A DNA stretch of 64,000 nt from Tenodera sinensis (taxonomy: Eukaryota; Arthropoda; Insecta; Mantodea; Mantidae): the NCBI GenBank assembly GCA_030765045.1, contig CM060964.1, positions 279,981,388 through 280,045,387 on the forward strand, given 5' to 3'. Every line of letters starts with the position of its first letter. Within the stretch, counting starts at the first letter, position 1. Of this stretch, positions 11,878 through 23,971 are shown piece by piece. A program made the translations under genes and the position numbers. The notes below the pieces were generated by a model. The model was not told the origin of the DNA, did not search any database, and saw only the letters and a list, made by a program, of their open reading frames with translations.

Positions 11878-14330
11878 GGGTGGTATAAATAAAAGCAAGC
11901 AATAGCTTTTTCTCACTAATTCGGAGCAAGAGATTGGTTTCGTATAAATAAAAACCTTCTCCTCCATCTCCTTGCAAGCTAAAGCTTCCTGACCTTGACC
12001 GCAGAGCTATTGCTTGCAAAGTGGTATAAATAAAAACCTGCTTTCCTCGCTCCGATGAAGCTTTTGCTGGCTATTTTCTGAGGTAGCTATGTAGGTACCT
12101 CAGCTTGCTCAATCAGTTAGTACCATGGCCAGGATTTCCTGCTCTCACTGTTTTAAAACAACTTATTGCCAATTAGTTTCAAATCACTTTTGGACTTAAT
12201 TCTTGTTTTTAAGTTACTTTTTTTTTTAGTATTTGCATCTCGCTGATGGATGTTTTAAACTCTTCTTCCAATTGTTGCTTTACTGCAGCTACTGCTAAAC
12301 TTTTGCGCTTACTTTCTGACAACTGTGCTTTTAATAGAATGTCTTGATTTTCCTTTAATAGATGAACAAAGCGCCTCATAAATACACTGCTTTCTTCAAC
12401 CATGCTGACTGAAATACGTGTTGTAAAATATAAACTCTTCTCTTGGAGATATTTGCTGCTATATCAGCTCTGATGATACAAGGACATTTTCTGAGGTGTT
12501 TATGATCAAGCCTGGTAGAATGCGAGTGATGTCATAGTGATCCACTTTCATTACCAGAAACCTGATAATGGAATCAACACATATACGAACGTGCTTATAC
12601 AAACATGCAGCACGTATGAAGAGCATAATGCTCATACAATTTAAGGTCGAATTATATCTATAAAATAAGCCTATATGAAACTCTTTCACAAAGTAGGTAT
12701 AGCTTTAATTCAGATAACACTTAAAATCTTAGAATTGCTTATTTTGATGTTCCATAAATTGTAATTGCCCAGTTCTAGAGCAGATCAACAGAACACTAGT
12801 AAAAGTAATCTTTCAGTATATCACTTGTAATAGACACAGGTCATCAAATTATGGGAATCAGGGTTTAAATTTATAAAAGGATAATCGCCATGTGTTGGAA
12901 GTTCGGATCAATCCCAATTACGGTTTCATTTATCCCTGCCCCCCCCCCCCCAAAAAAAAAAAAAAATAAATTGACGTAAACTGTGTGCTTTAATTAGGTA
13001 CACATTTTTTGTGTAGTAAGACTTCGTCTATCTCCTACAGTTTATCAGTTATACAAACATGTGATTCAGAATTAAAAGGACTTCACAGACTATTCCCCCC
13101 AAAATTAAAGGTATACCTACATTTTAATTGTCATGTAAATATCTTAGCATATGTCATTTTAATCAAAATACGAGTACAGTGGCCATTTTTGAGAAAATTA
13201 AGAATTAGGAATGTTTATCCATGTAAAAGTTAGTTTTGGATGCAGGGTTTCCATAAAGTTGCACTCTTGGAGGTTACTGAACTTCAATACGAAATTTGGT
13301 TTTTAAAAGTGACTGCTTGGGTTTTGATGTTCACACTTACACACATACTGGCATGCACACCTAGGTTTCTCTCTCTTTCTCTCTCCATTCAGAAAGGCCC
13401 AGAAGCTGTATTTCTGCTTTAATATCGATATCGAATTATTAGGTGGACTTGGATGCAAATATAAACAATTATAATCACATTTAAAGAGAAAATGTATACT
13501 TGTTCCGCAGCAGTTGCTTCCAGAGGGAAATGAAACACGAAGGGGACCTTTTAACAATCTGTATACATCCTAAGGTGTTGTCATCTTACCTGCGTACGAT
13601 AACGCTAAACATAATGTGAATGAGGTAAGTGTTCCGCTCTCATTACCGACGATAATGTAATCAAAGCGATAGAGTAGAATATTGTGCAAATCAAAACCGG
13701 GTTATAACTGAAGACTTTCATATAAAACCGACCCTAAATTGAAATTTCCACGAAATGAAACTTCATCCGGTATAGCTTTAATTTATGATAGTCGTATAAT
13801 CTTGGAATTAGTCCCCACACACTCACTCTTGGAATTAGTTATTGATAGTTTATATGTATAGATGTAAAGGATATCAGTATAATGGTGCAAACACACAAGT
13901 ACAAATTATCTACTTCCATATATCAGTTGATACAAGTTCTCAATACTATAAAATTAAGAAAATCACTGATGGAATTTAGAAAGTGTATGAACGTTATCGG
14001 TGGAATGCCAGGCGAATCTTAATTTCTATTTAATTTGCCAAATCTTTACTTACATTTTCGTTCATTAAAATCAGTATCTCTATCAGGTTTAACATGAATA
14101 AGTGTATGGATATTTAAATGCAGCAAATATTTAAATCCCCTCCAGACAGGAAAAAGGCGTTTGTTTACGTCGCATAGTGAAGGTCACGGAGCTAAAGCTT
14201 TGTGTTGAAAGCAAGAGCTGGCGGAAGAGGGGAAGTTTTTATTTATACCAAATCACGACCTTTTGCTGATTCTCAACTTGCTTACCAGCTTCAGCTCACA
14301 AGCACCAGCTAGTTTTTATATATACCACCC
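11878..14330 (-). mobile_element. 2.5-kb DNA element, copy A (GGGTGG termini, AAT duplication)
   Basis: The element begins GGGTGGTATAAATAAAA at 11878 and ends with the inverted complement (TATATACCACCC) at 14330. AAT flanks both sides (11875-11877, 14331-14333). It is the inverted counterpart of copy B (56707-59247) along its length, with the small ORF on the - strand here. Motifs of the form TGGTATAAATAAAAAC recur near each end. A short C tract followed by an A tract lies at about 12943-12966. A 3-bp duplication suits the PIF/Harbinger group, but AAT is not its usual TWA target, so the superfamily is unresolved. No DDE transposase was seen, so it is probably non-autonomous. Confidence 0.85.
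12209..12403 (-). pseudogene. Small ORF of the 2.5-kb element, copy A, 3' end frameshifted
   Basis: Copy A version of the 72-residue protein described at 58724-58942. It starts at the matching ATG (12403) with MVEESSVFMRRFVHLLKEN and runs to ISEMQILKKK, where a change in the length of an A tract shifts the frame and ends the protein at 64 residues. Apart from that the two copies differ by only a few residues, including S for R in SKRK(S/R). This conservation suggests that the two copies are related by recent mobility or that the ORF was selected in the source element. Confidence 0.5.
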
Positions 14331-14333
14331 AAT

Positions 14334-15911
14334 GACTGATCTCATCTTACAGTGTAGATCCTTAATTTGCCCTTGTGTGCTTCTAACCAATTCCTTCCCA
14401 GTATCTGGTCTAATTTTTCAGGAAGATGTGAAATGACAAAATTTATGACGTGGCCCAAAGATTACATTTTTGACACTTATTTTGTCATATCCTAAAAGCT
14501 AACTTTTCCCCAGTCAGTCTGAAAACTTCCTCTTTATTTTTCTAGGACGTAAGACTTCCTTTGTTGCCAGAGAGACTGCTGACCTTGTCGGTGTTTCTCC
14601 ATAATCTCGTCACTTAATACAAACACTACACAAGGATTTTCCTTTACCTGAGAAGCAACATGAAACTTGCTGATTGGGTTCTCTTTTATACCTGGTTTGC
14701 AGCCTTTAATTTCTGTTGGACTTATCACAGGTTCCACGGATAGTCCTTGTGCCTGTTTTCTCGTACAAGACAAAAAGAGGAGAGTTACTGAAGAAACTTA
14801 TCTTTGATTGCAATAGATGGATTTTTTTGTACTTTTTATTTTAAAATTTGTGTTGAACCTATATTTTTTGTCAATTTATATTCTTAGGGATTAATTACAT
14901 TTTAAATACATATTTTATAAATTCATTGGTAAAAATTTCATTTCAGCTTTTGTTTTAATTATTGCATGTTGAGAAAAAGTATTTTTTTCCTGGGAAATAA
15001 GGGAAATGTTGGAGAATTTTCAAATCTTATTTGGTTGGATACCTGTAAATGTTTGTTGGTGGATAAAGTCCATGTAAACAGTGCAGAAAACATGGTGCCT
15101 GGAAAGTTGTGATGAGTTGATTGCTTCAAACGAGATGCTACTTTAAAATAGAAAAATGGGTCAATTAATAATGCTAAACAACTCGCTTTTTAAATTTCCC
15201 AACACTCACCAACTTCCAGGTTAACATAGAAAATAACTGAAAATCAGCTTAGTTCTTTGGAAAGATCTGAAAGCAAAGGCTAAAAAGTAGAAAGCTTGGG
15301 AAATATGTAAAAAATTGAAAACTAGCCGTGGTTCACAGGTAACATGTTGGAGAATTTCACTTCTGTATTTTAGGGAAGTTTGCACTTTCACTGGATGGGC
15401 ACAGATTGGGAACATGTAGCCAATTGCACTAGAAATATATGGGAAACTTGTGAAAATGAGGAATTGCCTTTTTACTTTCTGAATTCATAGTTGTGTGCAT
15501 ATTCATGTACCTTGCTCTTGAGCTGAACAGCATTATGATGCAATGAGATATGATCAGCAGTCATACAATGAAGGTTTATAAGATCACATAATTGCAATTT
15601 GGTTGATACAGCTGAACTCCTTGGAGTTTTGTTGTGAATGCTTTCCTAAGTGGGTTCAAAAGTAGTGTCATTGAGGTGAAACAGGTCAGTTACATTTCCT
15701 CCTTCCTAGTTACCCATCGCTAATGACGTAATAGATATGAGGGCAAGGAAGAATGTAGGGAGGTATTCCGATTAAAATTTGTAATGGGACATGTTGATGC
15801 ATGACGGACTGAATTTTGTGAAACTCAAAGGGGTGCAGATGTACCGCATTAGCCAATGACGTCATCTTTACCCCGCACACCATGCCACTGAGGCAAAGCA
15901 TGCAGAAGGGA
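14334..15911. other. Intron sequence, nothing recognised
   Basis: No splice-bounded exon, element terminus or RNA gene was recognised. An open frame on the - strand at 14534-14773 (79 residues) has no family resemblance I know and no supporting signals, so it is not called. Confidence 0.4.
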
Positions 15912-16136
15912 GCCGCATCATAGCCGAGTGGTTAGACCATTTGCTTTTAACCAAAGTGGCCCAGGTTCAATTCCAGGCAACCACATGTGAGATTTATGGT
16001 GGACGAAGCAGTGCTGGGACAGGTTTCCTCCACCATCTCATACCACCAGTGCTCCATCTTCATTCCATGCATTATCAGTGTCACCGCCTGTGGTGCAGTA
16101 TGTAGTAAAAGCGGGCATTAAACATTACAAAAAAAA
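15912..16136 (+). repeat. tRNA-derived SINE
   Basis: About 225 bp. The 5' part resembles a tRNA of the Ser/Leu type: A box TAGCCGAGTGGTTA at 15921-15934 and B box GGTTCAATTCC at 15964-15974, 30 bp apart as in a pol III internal promoter. A tRNA-unrelated body follows, then an A-rich tail at about 16128-16136. Similar GGAG-containing sequence on both sides (AGAAGGGAG before, GGAAGGAG after) may be a degenerate target duplication. It is a SINE rather than a tRNA gene because it continues into a body and tail and does not close an acceptor stem. Confidence 0.75.
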
Positions 16137-16139
16137 GTG

Positions 16140-17104
16140 GAAGGAGAAAAAGAGAATGCCCCGTGTCACTTTTTAGCAGCTCTGTTCAAAGTGAATGTAA
16201 AGGATTCATTCCTAATACAGAAATTTTCCTTGGGCATTGCATGTATAAGTGCTGTATGTATATCCCTTTCCCTTACTGTATTCACTATCACCTTCCCGTT
16301 GCTTTCTTTGTTGGGATAATTGAATAAAATCCACAACATTAGTCATATCTTCCTCTGAATGCATTATGATATAGTTTGACAGGTGAATTACTCCAAGTTG
16401 GGGGGTTAATTTGAGGTCTACTTGCTTGTGTAGTAACATGGTACTGTTTTTTCAAAACATGACCTGTGCCCCATTCCTCTGCCAAAGGTGGCATTACTTT
16501 GAAGTATGGATTTACAAGCTTTGCAGTTTAAAAGTATAAAGGAACCATAAGGCCAGCTGATTTGTCATGCCCTGTTTATGGAAGTTGCCTTTTATTTACC
16601 AGTGGCTACAACCCCAGGGCAGGGGGAACGGTCCTCTTTGAGGGTCATGTTTTGAAAAAAAAACGTGTACATTACTCAGGATCTAAAAGGAGTAAAATAC
16701 TTCAGAAGTAGTTCTGTCGTATGGAAGTTGCAAAGTATGACTTAAATTGTGGTTTTTTATGTACCAGGTATTTTAAGTATTTATCAAACAAGAAGATAGC
16801 CCTAAGTTTGTCTCTTTGTGGACCAAGATCAGATTTTTAATTTAGGAAAACTTTAGATATCATGGCCAAGAGGACCTGTATAAAGCTCCATATCAAGTTT
16901 CCAGGGACAGAAATAGGTGGCTGGAGCTAAGTTCTTATTTTCAAATGTGAGCATGTACAATCAAGAGGAAAGTTTCTGGAGCTCAAAAATGGGAAGATAG
17001 TTGTTTGAAGTTTACCAGAGAGGGAAGAAAAGATATTCTTGAACACTTTGTAGCCTTATTACCAGGTTTTGTACCAGTGAGTGGGCTTCCAGTGTTCTTT
17101 CCAT
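16140..17104. other. Intron sequence, nothing recognised
   Basis: No gene seen. The right edge at 17104/17105 is an abrupt junction with the interior of an LTR, with no obvious target duplication. Confidence 0.4.
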
Positions 17105-17448
17105 GAGAAAGGTAGTATCACGTGAGGTGACGCTGGACTTCTTCCACTAGCGTCTGTATATTCAAGGTGATAAGACATGTTTTGGTAGCGTGTGAACATG
17201 TGTAGAACATTTACCAGACTTTCATCAAGCTTTTGTTCCACTTTTTGAAAAAGTGGAAAGACTTAAATAATCTAAAACGGTGCTAAGAGGATTTATTTAA
17301 ATGTAAAATAGAGAAAAAGTGTTAATAAAATAATACATTGTGGTGAAGAAATATCGTGAGATTATTCATTCCATCCGTTACCACGCCCTGAGGGAAATAA
17401 GAGCCACATCGCTCAAACTTGAAGCCACTCTTCAATAAAAACAGCACC
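17105..17448 (+). repeat. Truncated 5' LTR
   Basis: Matches 21482-21823 of the 3' LTR with only scattered differences, ending AAAAACAGCACC. The first roughly 290 bp of the LTR (TGAGACAG onward) are missing. The missing part has a diverged inverted counterpart at 21824-22158. Any promoter in the missing segment would be lost. Confidence 0.88.
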
Positions 17449-17452
17449 GAAA

Positions 17453-17470
17453 TGGCGCCCAACGTGGGGC
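17453..17470 (+). other. Primer-binding site for tRNA-Lys
   Basis: TGGCGCCCAACGTGGGGC lies four bases after the 5' LTR. From memory it is fully complementary to the last 18 bases of insect tRNA-Lys(CUU) including CCA, the primer used by gypsy-group elements. The same 18 bases occur in the - strand copy at 29659-29676. Confidence 0.85.
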
Positions 17471-17904
17471 GCGAATTTTGGATGGAATGAAAATCTACTG
17501 GAAATGAACTTACGCGAAATACCAAGTGACGCCAAATCTTCGCACCAAAAAGGAAGACGACGCCATTAGACCATCGTTTGAAATCTAGGACTTCGGCAAT
17601 GCCGATGAATGGATAATCAACGCGGGAAAACACCAGAGATCGTCTAGCAAAGCCAACCGCCCAGGAGACGCACGTAACTGAATAAATCAATCAATTTATT
17701 TTCATATTCATTTTATTTTTGTTACTGCGAAGCGGCAAAATAGTGTAACTTTTAAGCCAAAGTGAACTGAATAAAGAAACAAGAATGTTGCGAAAAGAGA
17801 GAGATCTAGTAACAGGAGTAGGGGAAGGGGCAGATAGGCCTAGTTATCAAATATAACCAGAAAGCGAGGAACAGGTAGCAATAGGAAAAGACCAAAGGTT
17901 ATTA

Positions 17905-19785
17905 ATGATCATGTTTGAAAGACTAGAACAAAGTTTAGGTCAGAAAATGGAACAAAATAACGTAGAATTGAGTCAGAAAATAGGAGTAAGACAGGACTTA
18001 GAAAATAATAAAAAAGAGATAAGGCAGTATTTAGAACAAAATAAAAAAAGAGATAGGTCAGAAAATGGAGGAAATGAGAGAGGACTTAGAAAATAATAAA
18101 AAAGAAATAGGTCAGAAACTAGAGCAGAATAAGGAAGAGATAGGTCAGAAAGTGGAGGAAGTGAGAAGGGACTTAGAGCAGAAAATAGAATTAGCAAGAC
18201 AGGAGTGTAAAGAAAATATGAAAGTAATGGAAACTAATTTGAAATTAGTACATAAAAACATAAATGAGACAAAGGAAGCCTTAGAAGCTAGGATAGAAAT
18301 CATAGGAGATAGGATGGGAAAAATTGAATCGGAAATGAGAGAAAATAAGATTGTATTAGAAGAAGAAATTGGTAGATGTAGAGATGAAATAACAGAATGT
18401 AATACAAGTGTAGACTGTAAGATTACAAATGTAAAAGCAGAAATAACTGAGGAATTAAGGAAAGAGATTGAGGTAGTAAAGAAAGGCATTATTAATGAAA
18501 CTGTAGAACAAATTGTCATTCCTAAAATTAAGACTATGGCTGATGTGGTACATTCACAACAAGATGCTATAAATGATATGAAACAAAGTCACTTAGAAAT
18601 AAAGAATGATTTAAAATCAATTTGTGAAGAAATGAAAAAGGAAAAGAAAGTTTGGCTAATGTAAATGATGTTGTGAATGCACTACAAAGGCAAAATGATG
18701 ATTTAGATGTAAGTAATGTACAAGATGAGAGTTATTTGAATGATGTACAAAATGTTGACTCACCATACAGAGAAAGAGGTTCACAATTAAACAATGACAC
18801 AACACATGCTACGCCAACAGCATACTACATGAAATCACACCACCTACATTTGCTGAGGAGAAGGGAGACGATCCAAAACTCTTTGTTAAAGAGATGGAAG
18901 AGTATTTTAAAGTAAAAAGGATACCAAATGAGCTTAGGATGATGATAGTTAAGAAGAGCTTAAAAAACAAGGCATTAGAATGGCTTAGGTTAACACTAGC
19001 TGGTCATGAATCGTATAGCTCATTCAGAAATCTATTCCTATCAAGGTATTGGGGCCCAGCTAAGCAGAACCAGACAAGAGTAGAGTTAGCGACAGGAAGA
19101 TATGATCCAACCAAAGGGTTATCGCTAGTCAATTATTTTATGAAAGTAGCCAACAAAGGGAAGCTATTAGACCCTAACCTGTCGGAAGCAGAGTTAATTA
19201 CCAGCATAACAAGACATTTCCCAGACACAGTGAGAACAGGGTTAATTGTTGCGAGACCAGTAGATTTTGCAGACATGATAGTTACTAACAGCCTTCAAAA
19301 CACAAAATGGTCGGCCTAATGAACATAGACATAGAAACGGTCATCCAAACTCGCCTATCTTAAATAGGAGCACGGCTACAAACAACCAGAATGAGAGAGA
19401 AGATAGAAATACTAGGAGCACCCATGACAGGGGGAGAGGGGCACACCATTTCCCACAACCACACAATCATGGCGAAAGGATGGAGAACGCGAGACTGCGG
19501 TACCACGACACGATACCAAGGGGTGAATCAAGACACCAGACATATACATATGATCGTGGAAGACCAGGAGACCGTACCCATCAAGTGAACCACATACGAT
19601 TCTGTAGAGAATACTTGAACAACCGAAGACCACCATGCAACAGGGGTTCACACCAAAGGGGCGGAAACCAATGGTACACTGGCAACATAAGACAGCAGGA
19701 AGTAGATGGAAACGTGCCAAATAGGGCAGATGTTACACAGAATACAGAAATAACCACCACCAACACTCCGGGAAATTACAACTAA
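17905..19785 (+). pseudogene. gag of the LTR element, frameshifted copy
   Basis: Structural protein gene broken into four frames: 17905-18096, 18065-18664, 18652-18915 and 18894-19319, then a basic tail at 19391-19785. The N-terminal 250 residues are a charged coiled coil with short repeats (LENNKKEIGQKLEQNKEEIGQ). They are followed by an acidic spacer and then a gag capsid-like region (MEEYFKVKRIPNELRM, ALEWLRLTLAG, FRNLFLSRYWGPAKQ). The C-terminus is rich in Arg, Asn, Gly and Gln; no CCHC zinc knuckle is visible. The - strand copy at 28044-29204 keeps the coil and capsid in a single frame, which shows where the breaks lie here. Confidence 0.85.
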
Positions 19786-19799
19786 GTTCGCCCCAATCG

Positions 19800-20150
19800 A
19801 ATTGATGACCAACACAAAACCCAATAGATTGACAATTGACATTGACACTATGATGGCTGCTCAAAGGGAATTGACAGAGAAGGAAAAATGTCAATTGGCA
19901 TTCAGAAGGTTACAGCAAAAGGCAGAAAAAGGGAGAAATAAGGTAATAATTTTTATCAGGAAATGGTCCCCACAAAGCATCCATGGCATCTGAGAAAAGA
20001 TCTGGAAAGATGGAACTACTGTACACTGGACCGCTGGTCATAACAAAACAGCTGGGCGGCCATACATATGAGCTACAGAATACAAATGGCAAGTTGGTAG
20101 GAAGATATCATAAAAATAAATTAAAATCATACAAAGAAAGGACCAAATAG
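19800..20150 (+). pseudogene. Integrase C-terminal tail, remnant of pol
   Basis: Frame 19983-20150 ends pol: MASEKRSGKMELLYTGPLVI, then a TYELQNTNGKLVGRYHKNKL block and a TAG stop. LYTGPLVI followed by TYEL is the GPY/F-type module at the C-terminus of Ty3/gypsy integrases. A preceding frame (19802-19993, containing RELTEKEKCQLAFRRLQ) looks like the adjoining upstream part of integrase. Nothing of protease, reverse transcriptase, RNase H or the integrase DDE core lies between this and gag, so about 3 kb of pol is gone. Confidence 0.75.
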
Positions 20151-20896
20151 TCTTTGCCAACAAACATGTAAGTCAGAAATAGTAGAGATAATGAAAAATA
20201 ATAATTTTTAATGGGTTACTTATAGAAGATTATGCTCAGATTGGAAAATACAACAAGAAAGAAAATCAACATAGTCATTGGCTATATTGACCACAAAGAG
20301 CATTGTCAACAAAGACAGATGAGGACACTGATTGTCATTAAAGAAGTGAATTATAGCGACGGAAAACAATGTGTTTTTGACATAAGGATGTCAGGGACAA
20401 AAAATAAAAAGGAATCAATTGTGATGACAAAGATAAAATATTTTTGACACAAAGGTGTCGAGGGTGAATTGAGAAGAAAAATAATACAATTGTAGAATAA
20501 TTATAAGTATAGAAGTTTTCTCTTATAGAGATAAGAGATAAAGAGGTGATAATTAGTGAAGTAAGAAAAACCATAGTCAGAAAAGCAATGCCCATGAAGT
20601 AAGATGGATATAGCAATGCTAAGCTTGAAGAAATGTCAAACTAAACAATAGTGAATAAGGACCCAATTACATAATGGTACTATTAGTAACATCAGAGTTT
20701 AAGAATTGACTCAACGACCTGCCTATACACAATAAGCTTGCAAGACAGAGGACAAAGAAATTAATAAAATTGCCATAAATGTGATCATAATCATTAGCTC
20801 AAGATTTGTATCTTGTTTTTCTCTCCTCATAACAAGGAACATAAGTCAAAAGGCACACAATAAACCATGATACACTTAAATTATATTTGTGTCAAT

Positions 20897-21003
20897 GTCA
20901 AATGTATAATAACTGAATATGCGTTGTATAATAGCTGAATGTGATGTATAATAACTGAATATGTGTTGTATAATAACTGAATATGTATTGTATAGTAACT
21001 GAA
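20897..21003 (+). repeat. Minisatellite in LTR element, about five 21-bp units
   Basis: Tandem units like TGTATAATAACTGAATATG, about 20-22 bp each, in the non-coding region between the integrase tail and the 3' LTR. The equivalent region in the - strand copy (26225-26485) holds about 12 units. Neither copy has an open frame across it. Confidence 0.85.
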
Positions 21004-21189
21004 TATGTGAAATTTATAAAAACATGCTGTGTCATACCAAAACAAAAGACAAAAACATACAGCAAAGAAGACCGTAAAGAGAAAAGTATTGTACAAAGTG
21101 ATTGTATCAGAGGAATAGAGAGAAGTGTTGTATTGTGTTTCAAGATTGTAAATATAGGTGACAACTTGAAAAACAAAACAAGGGGCATG

Positions 21190-21823
21190 TGAGACAGAAT
21201 ATTAAGACCCCAAAAGAAAATCGTTTATGTGAATATTTATTAGGAGTGTAATTTGTTTTTGATGTTGGTATGAGTTGGTTAAATGACGAAAACGTGTTAC
21301 TAATGTTCATTGTTAGAAACAATTAAGTTTGTTTAAAGACGTCATAAATATTTCCATATTTAATTTTAATATATATGTATAAATGAATTGTGTTCAATAT
21401 TAATAGCAAAGGGAGAATAGCTAAAGATCGCTTCCCTAACAATGCGGGAACTATTTGATGAACGCATACGCGGATGTATACGAGAAAGGTAGTATCACGT
21501 GAGGTGACGCTGGACTACTTCCACTAGCGTCTGTATATTCAAGGTGATAAGACGTGTTTTGGTAGCGTGTGAACATGTGTAGAACATTTACCAGACTTTC
21601 ATCAAGCTTTTGTTCCACTTTTTGAAAAAGTGGAAAGACTTAAATAATCTAAAACGGTGCTAAGAGGATTTATTTAAATGTAAAATAGAGAAAGTGTTAA
21701 TAAAATAATACATTGTGGTGAAGAAATATCGTGTGATTATTCATTCCATCCATTACCACGCCCTGAGGGAAATAAGAGCTACATCGCTCAAACTTGAAGC
21801 CACTCTTTAATAAAAACATCACC
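21190..21823 (+). repeat. 3' LTR, 634 bp
   Basis: Starts TGAGACAGAATATTA after a purine-rich tract and ends AAAAACATCACC. The same start and end occur in the LTRs at 25475-26041, 29681-30243 and 31165-31716, although the interior differs, so these are subfamilies. Confidence 0.88.
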
Positions 21824-22158
21824 AACACTCTTTTTTGTATACATGCATGTATGTGTTCATTTTATATTTTCTTACGTTAAATAGTTCCTGTATTGTTAGG
21901 GAAGCGATATTTATCTATTCTCCCTTCACTTTTAACATTAAATATATATAGTTCTTATACTTATACATATTAAATTTAAACATGAAACTTAACATTTATG
22001 ACGTTTTTAAACATTTCTATTTTTCTTAACAATGAAAAAATAGCAACACGTTTCCGTTAACTCAACTAATTCTTATCAACATGAAAAATAAATTACATTT
22101 GCAATAAATATTTACATAAATGATTTCCCTTTGGGGTCTAACCATATATTCTGTCTCA
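21824..22158 (-). repeat. Inverted partial LTR abutting the 3' LTR
   Basis: Read on the - strand from 22158 it begins TGAGACAGAATAT and follows the first roughly 290 bp of the LTR, including GACCCCAAA near the start and GGGAGAATAG...CGCTTCCCTAACAAT near the end. It stops at the neighbouring 3' LTR, giving a tail-to-tail junction. It is clearly more diverged from the 3' LTR than the truncated 5' LTR is. Confidence 0.8.
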
Positions 22159-22249
22159 ACTGTTATGCTTCTATGGTTATAAAAATGATCTATTGTCTTT
22201 AAATTAAACATGTCAGTACCCAGAAATTGTAGATTGCCTGCAGAGACAT

Positions 22250-23690
22250 TTTGTTTGTGGACATATCAGATCTAATCAAGAGGAGACAAAACTGTGCTTG
22301 GGACAAAATTCTGTGATACTTACAAATCTTATTTCGGTTTACCAATTGGAGATAGATTTTGCGTAGACTGCTCATGTGTCTTGCTGTAGCTGAAGGTCTA
22401 CCTTAGAGGGTTGGTTACATGAAACAAGAAAATCTATGCCATTTGCATTTCCTCAAATGTGGAGAGAGCCAAACTATCGCAATTGCTGCTTTTGTATGGT
22501 TGACATTTCAAAAGTACCAAGAATAAACATTCCATTGTTACCAGATCATCCTAATACTGAAGATGAAGTACAAAAGTCTAGTGATGAAAGTGATTTCTTC
22601 AACTAGGAGAGCAATGGAAATGAACCAAAGCTCTTCACTCAAAAAACCTAATAAGGGAGTTGGTACTCACCAAACCAAATGCTGAACTCCTTGCATCCCA
22701 TCTTAAAGAAAATAACTTGTTTGCCAAAGGATGCCAAATAACAATAGAGTACGGCACAGCAGTTTTGCCTGCTTCTGTGAAATAACATCTATGTTTTTGC
22801 AGCAATGTTAATGCTCTCTTGCAACATAGATTCCTTATGAACCAGATCAGTGGCACAAGTACAAGTCTTAAAGCTGTCCTACTATATAACTGATGCAAGT
22901 TTCCTTCCATCCCAGGAGCCCATTCTACTCGTCTGAAAGAAACATGAAAATGTCAAGCTGGTCTTGGAAAAATATCTATGGATGCCACAAGTGGGATATT
23001 TGTGACGATTTCAAGGTATCTACACAAAGTATTGTTTCCTCTGTTTATTGGATGGCAGGGCAGACTATTATTACGTCAGGAGAGACTGGCCAACCAGAAA
23101 AGAATTGCTTCCAGGCACACACAATGTAACACACATTAACCCAACTGCATAACAAACGTGAGACTAATCAGTTTCAAAGTTTGAACAGCAGCTCTGAGGC
23201 TCTAACTCTTGCCAAGCAAATGTTTGTCAAGTTATCTGAAGCAAAACTAACCTCAGATTCCTGCAGTTAAAATCTAAAACACTTGTAGAAATGACTCTTA
23301 ATGAATATAATGCTTTCGAAGCTTTTCGAAAGATAGTGCAATGTTTCCTGGTTACAAAAGAAATGAAAATTACAAGGAACTGATTGACAATTTGATACAG
23401 AGCTACTGTGTGCTTGGGTGCAGAATGTCTCTCAAAATACACTATTTGTTTTCTCATTGATTTTTTTTAGAGCTAATTTAGGAAATATGAGTAAGGAACA
23501 TGGAGAACTGCTCAGGACATTCAGGTTATGGAAAGAAGGTATCAGCGACATTGGGATTGTGTAATGAAGGTAGACTATATGGAGAATAGTATATGCAGAG
23601 GGATCCAAAGAAAATAAAAAGAAAAACGGTTTACATTTTTGAGTGAGGGCATTGTATTGAAAATGAAATTCAGTACTGTGAACCAATATA
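22250..23690 (+). pseudogene. Decayed transposon-associated protein of unknown superfamily
   Basis: Scattered + strand segments match, from memory, a protein repeated many times in arthropod genomes. Segments seen: GWLHETRKSMPFAFPQMWRE with CCFCMVDIS after it (about 22410-22510), an acidic serine stretch (22560-22600), TSLKAVLLYN (about 22860-22890), ENVKLVLEKYLWMPQVG (about 22950), GIYTKYCFLCLLDGRADYYY (about 23020-23075), GTHNVTHINP (about 23115) and a final block with MERRYQRHWDCVMKVDYME (about 23527). Stops and frameshifts are frequent. I do not know the transposon superfamily, and no terminal repeats were found. It fills the last part of the first host intron. Confidence 0.6.
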
Positions 23691-23971
23691 GAATATACCT
23701 ATGTTCTCTCTTAGTCCCTAGTTACATTACATAAATATGCTTTTTGGTTCTTAAGAATACTGAAAGATGTATTATTACAACAGAAATGTCAACATTGGGG
23801 AAAAACCATTCACACATCCATAATCAGATCATCAAATTAAGCAATAAACACTAAAAGAATTTGGTCAAATTTTGTTACGTAGTGTAATTGTTAAAGGTTA
23901 GTGCAAGACTCAAATGTCTATATGTTAAGTGATTATTTTAAATGGCTAAAAATACTGTGCTATATTTGCAG

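Larger units (their letters stand above)
17105..21823 (+). mobile_element. Ty3/gypsy-type LTR retrotransposon lacking pol, 5' LTR truncated
   Basis: Order: partial 5' LTR (17105-17448), primer-binding site (17453-17470), frameshifted gag (17905-19785), integrase tail (about 19800-20150), non-coding region with a minisatellite (20897-21003), purine-rich tract (AAAACAAGGGGCA just before 21190) and complete 3' LTR (21190-21823). Protease, reverse transcriptase, RNase H and the integrase core are absent. The element at 25475-30243 has the same architecture, so this is an internally deleted, non-autonomous family. The shared LTR segments at the two ends are nearly identical, yet gag has at least three frameshifts. 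Confidence 0.9.

Noticed and set aside
14534..14773. 79-residue minus-strand open frame
   Set aside because: No recognisable domain, no splice or promoter signals, and a length expected by chance in this much intron sequence.
15912..16136. Possible tRNA-Ser or tRNA-Leu gene
   Set aside because: The A and B boxes fit, but no acceptor stem pairs and the unit continues to an A-rich tail, so a SINE is the better call.
18145..18519. Long open frame on the minus strand opposite gag
   Set aside because: It is antisense to the well-supported gag coiled coil; its Ser/Ile/Phe composition is what the reverse complement of Glu/Lys/Asn-rich coding sequence gives.
20897..21003. CRISPR-like array of short repeats
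   Set aside because: Units are contiguous with no unique spacers, and this is a eukaryotic LTR element; it is a minisatellite.
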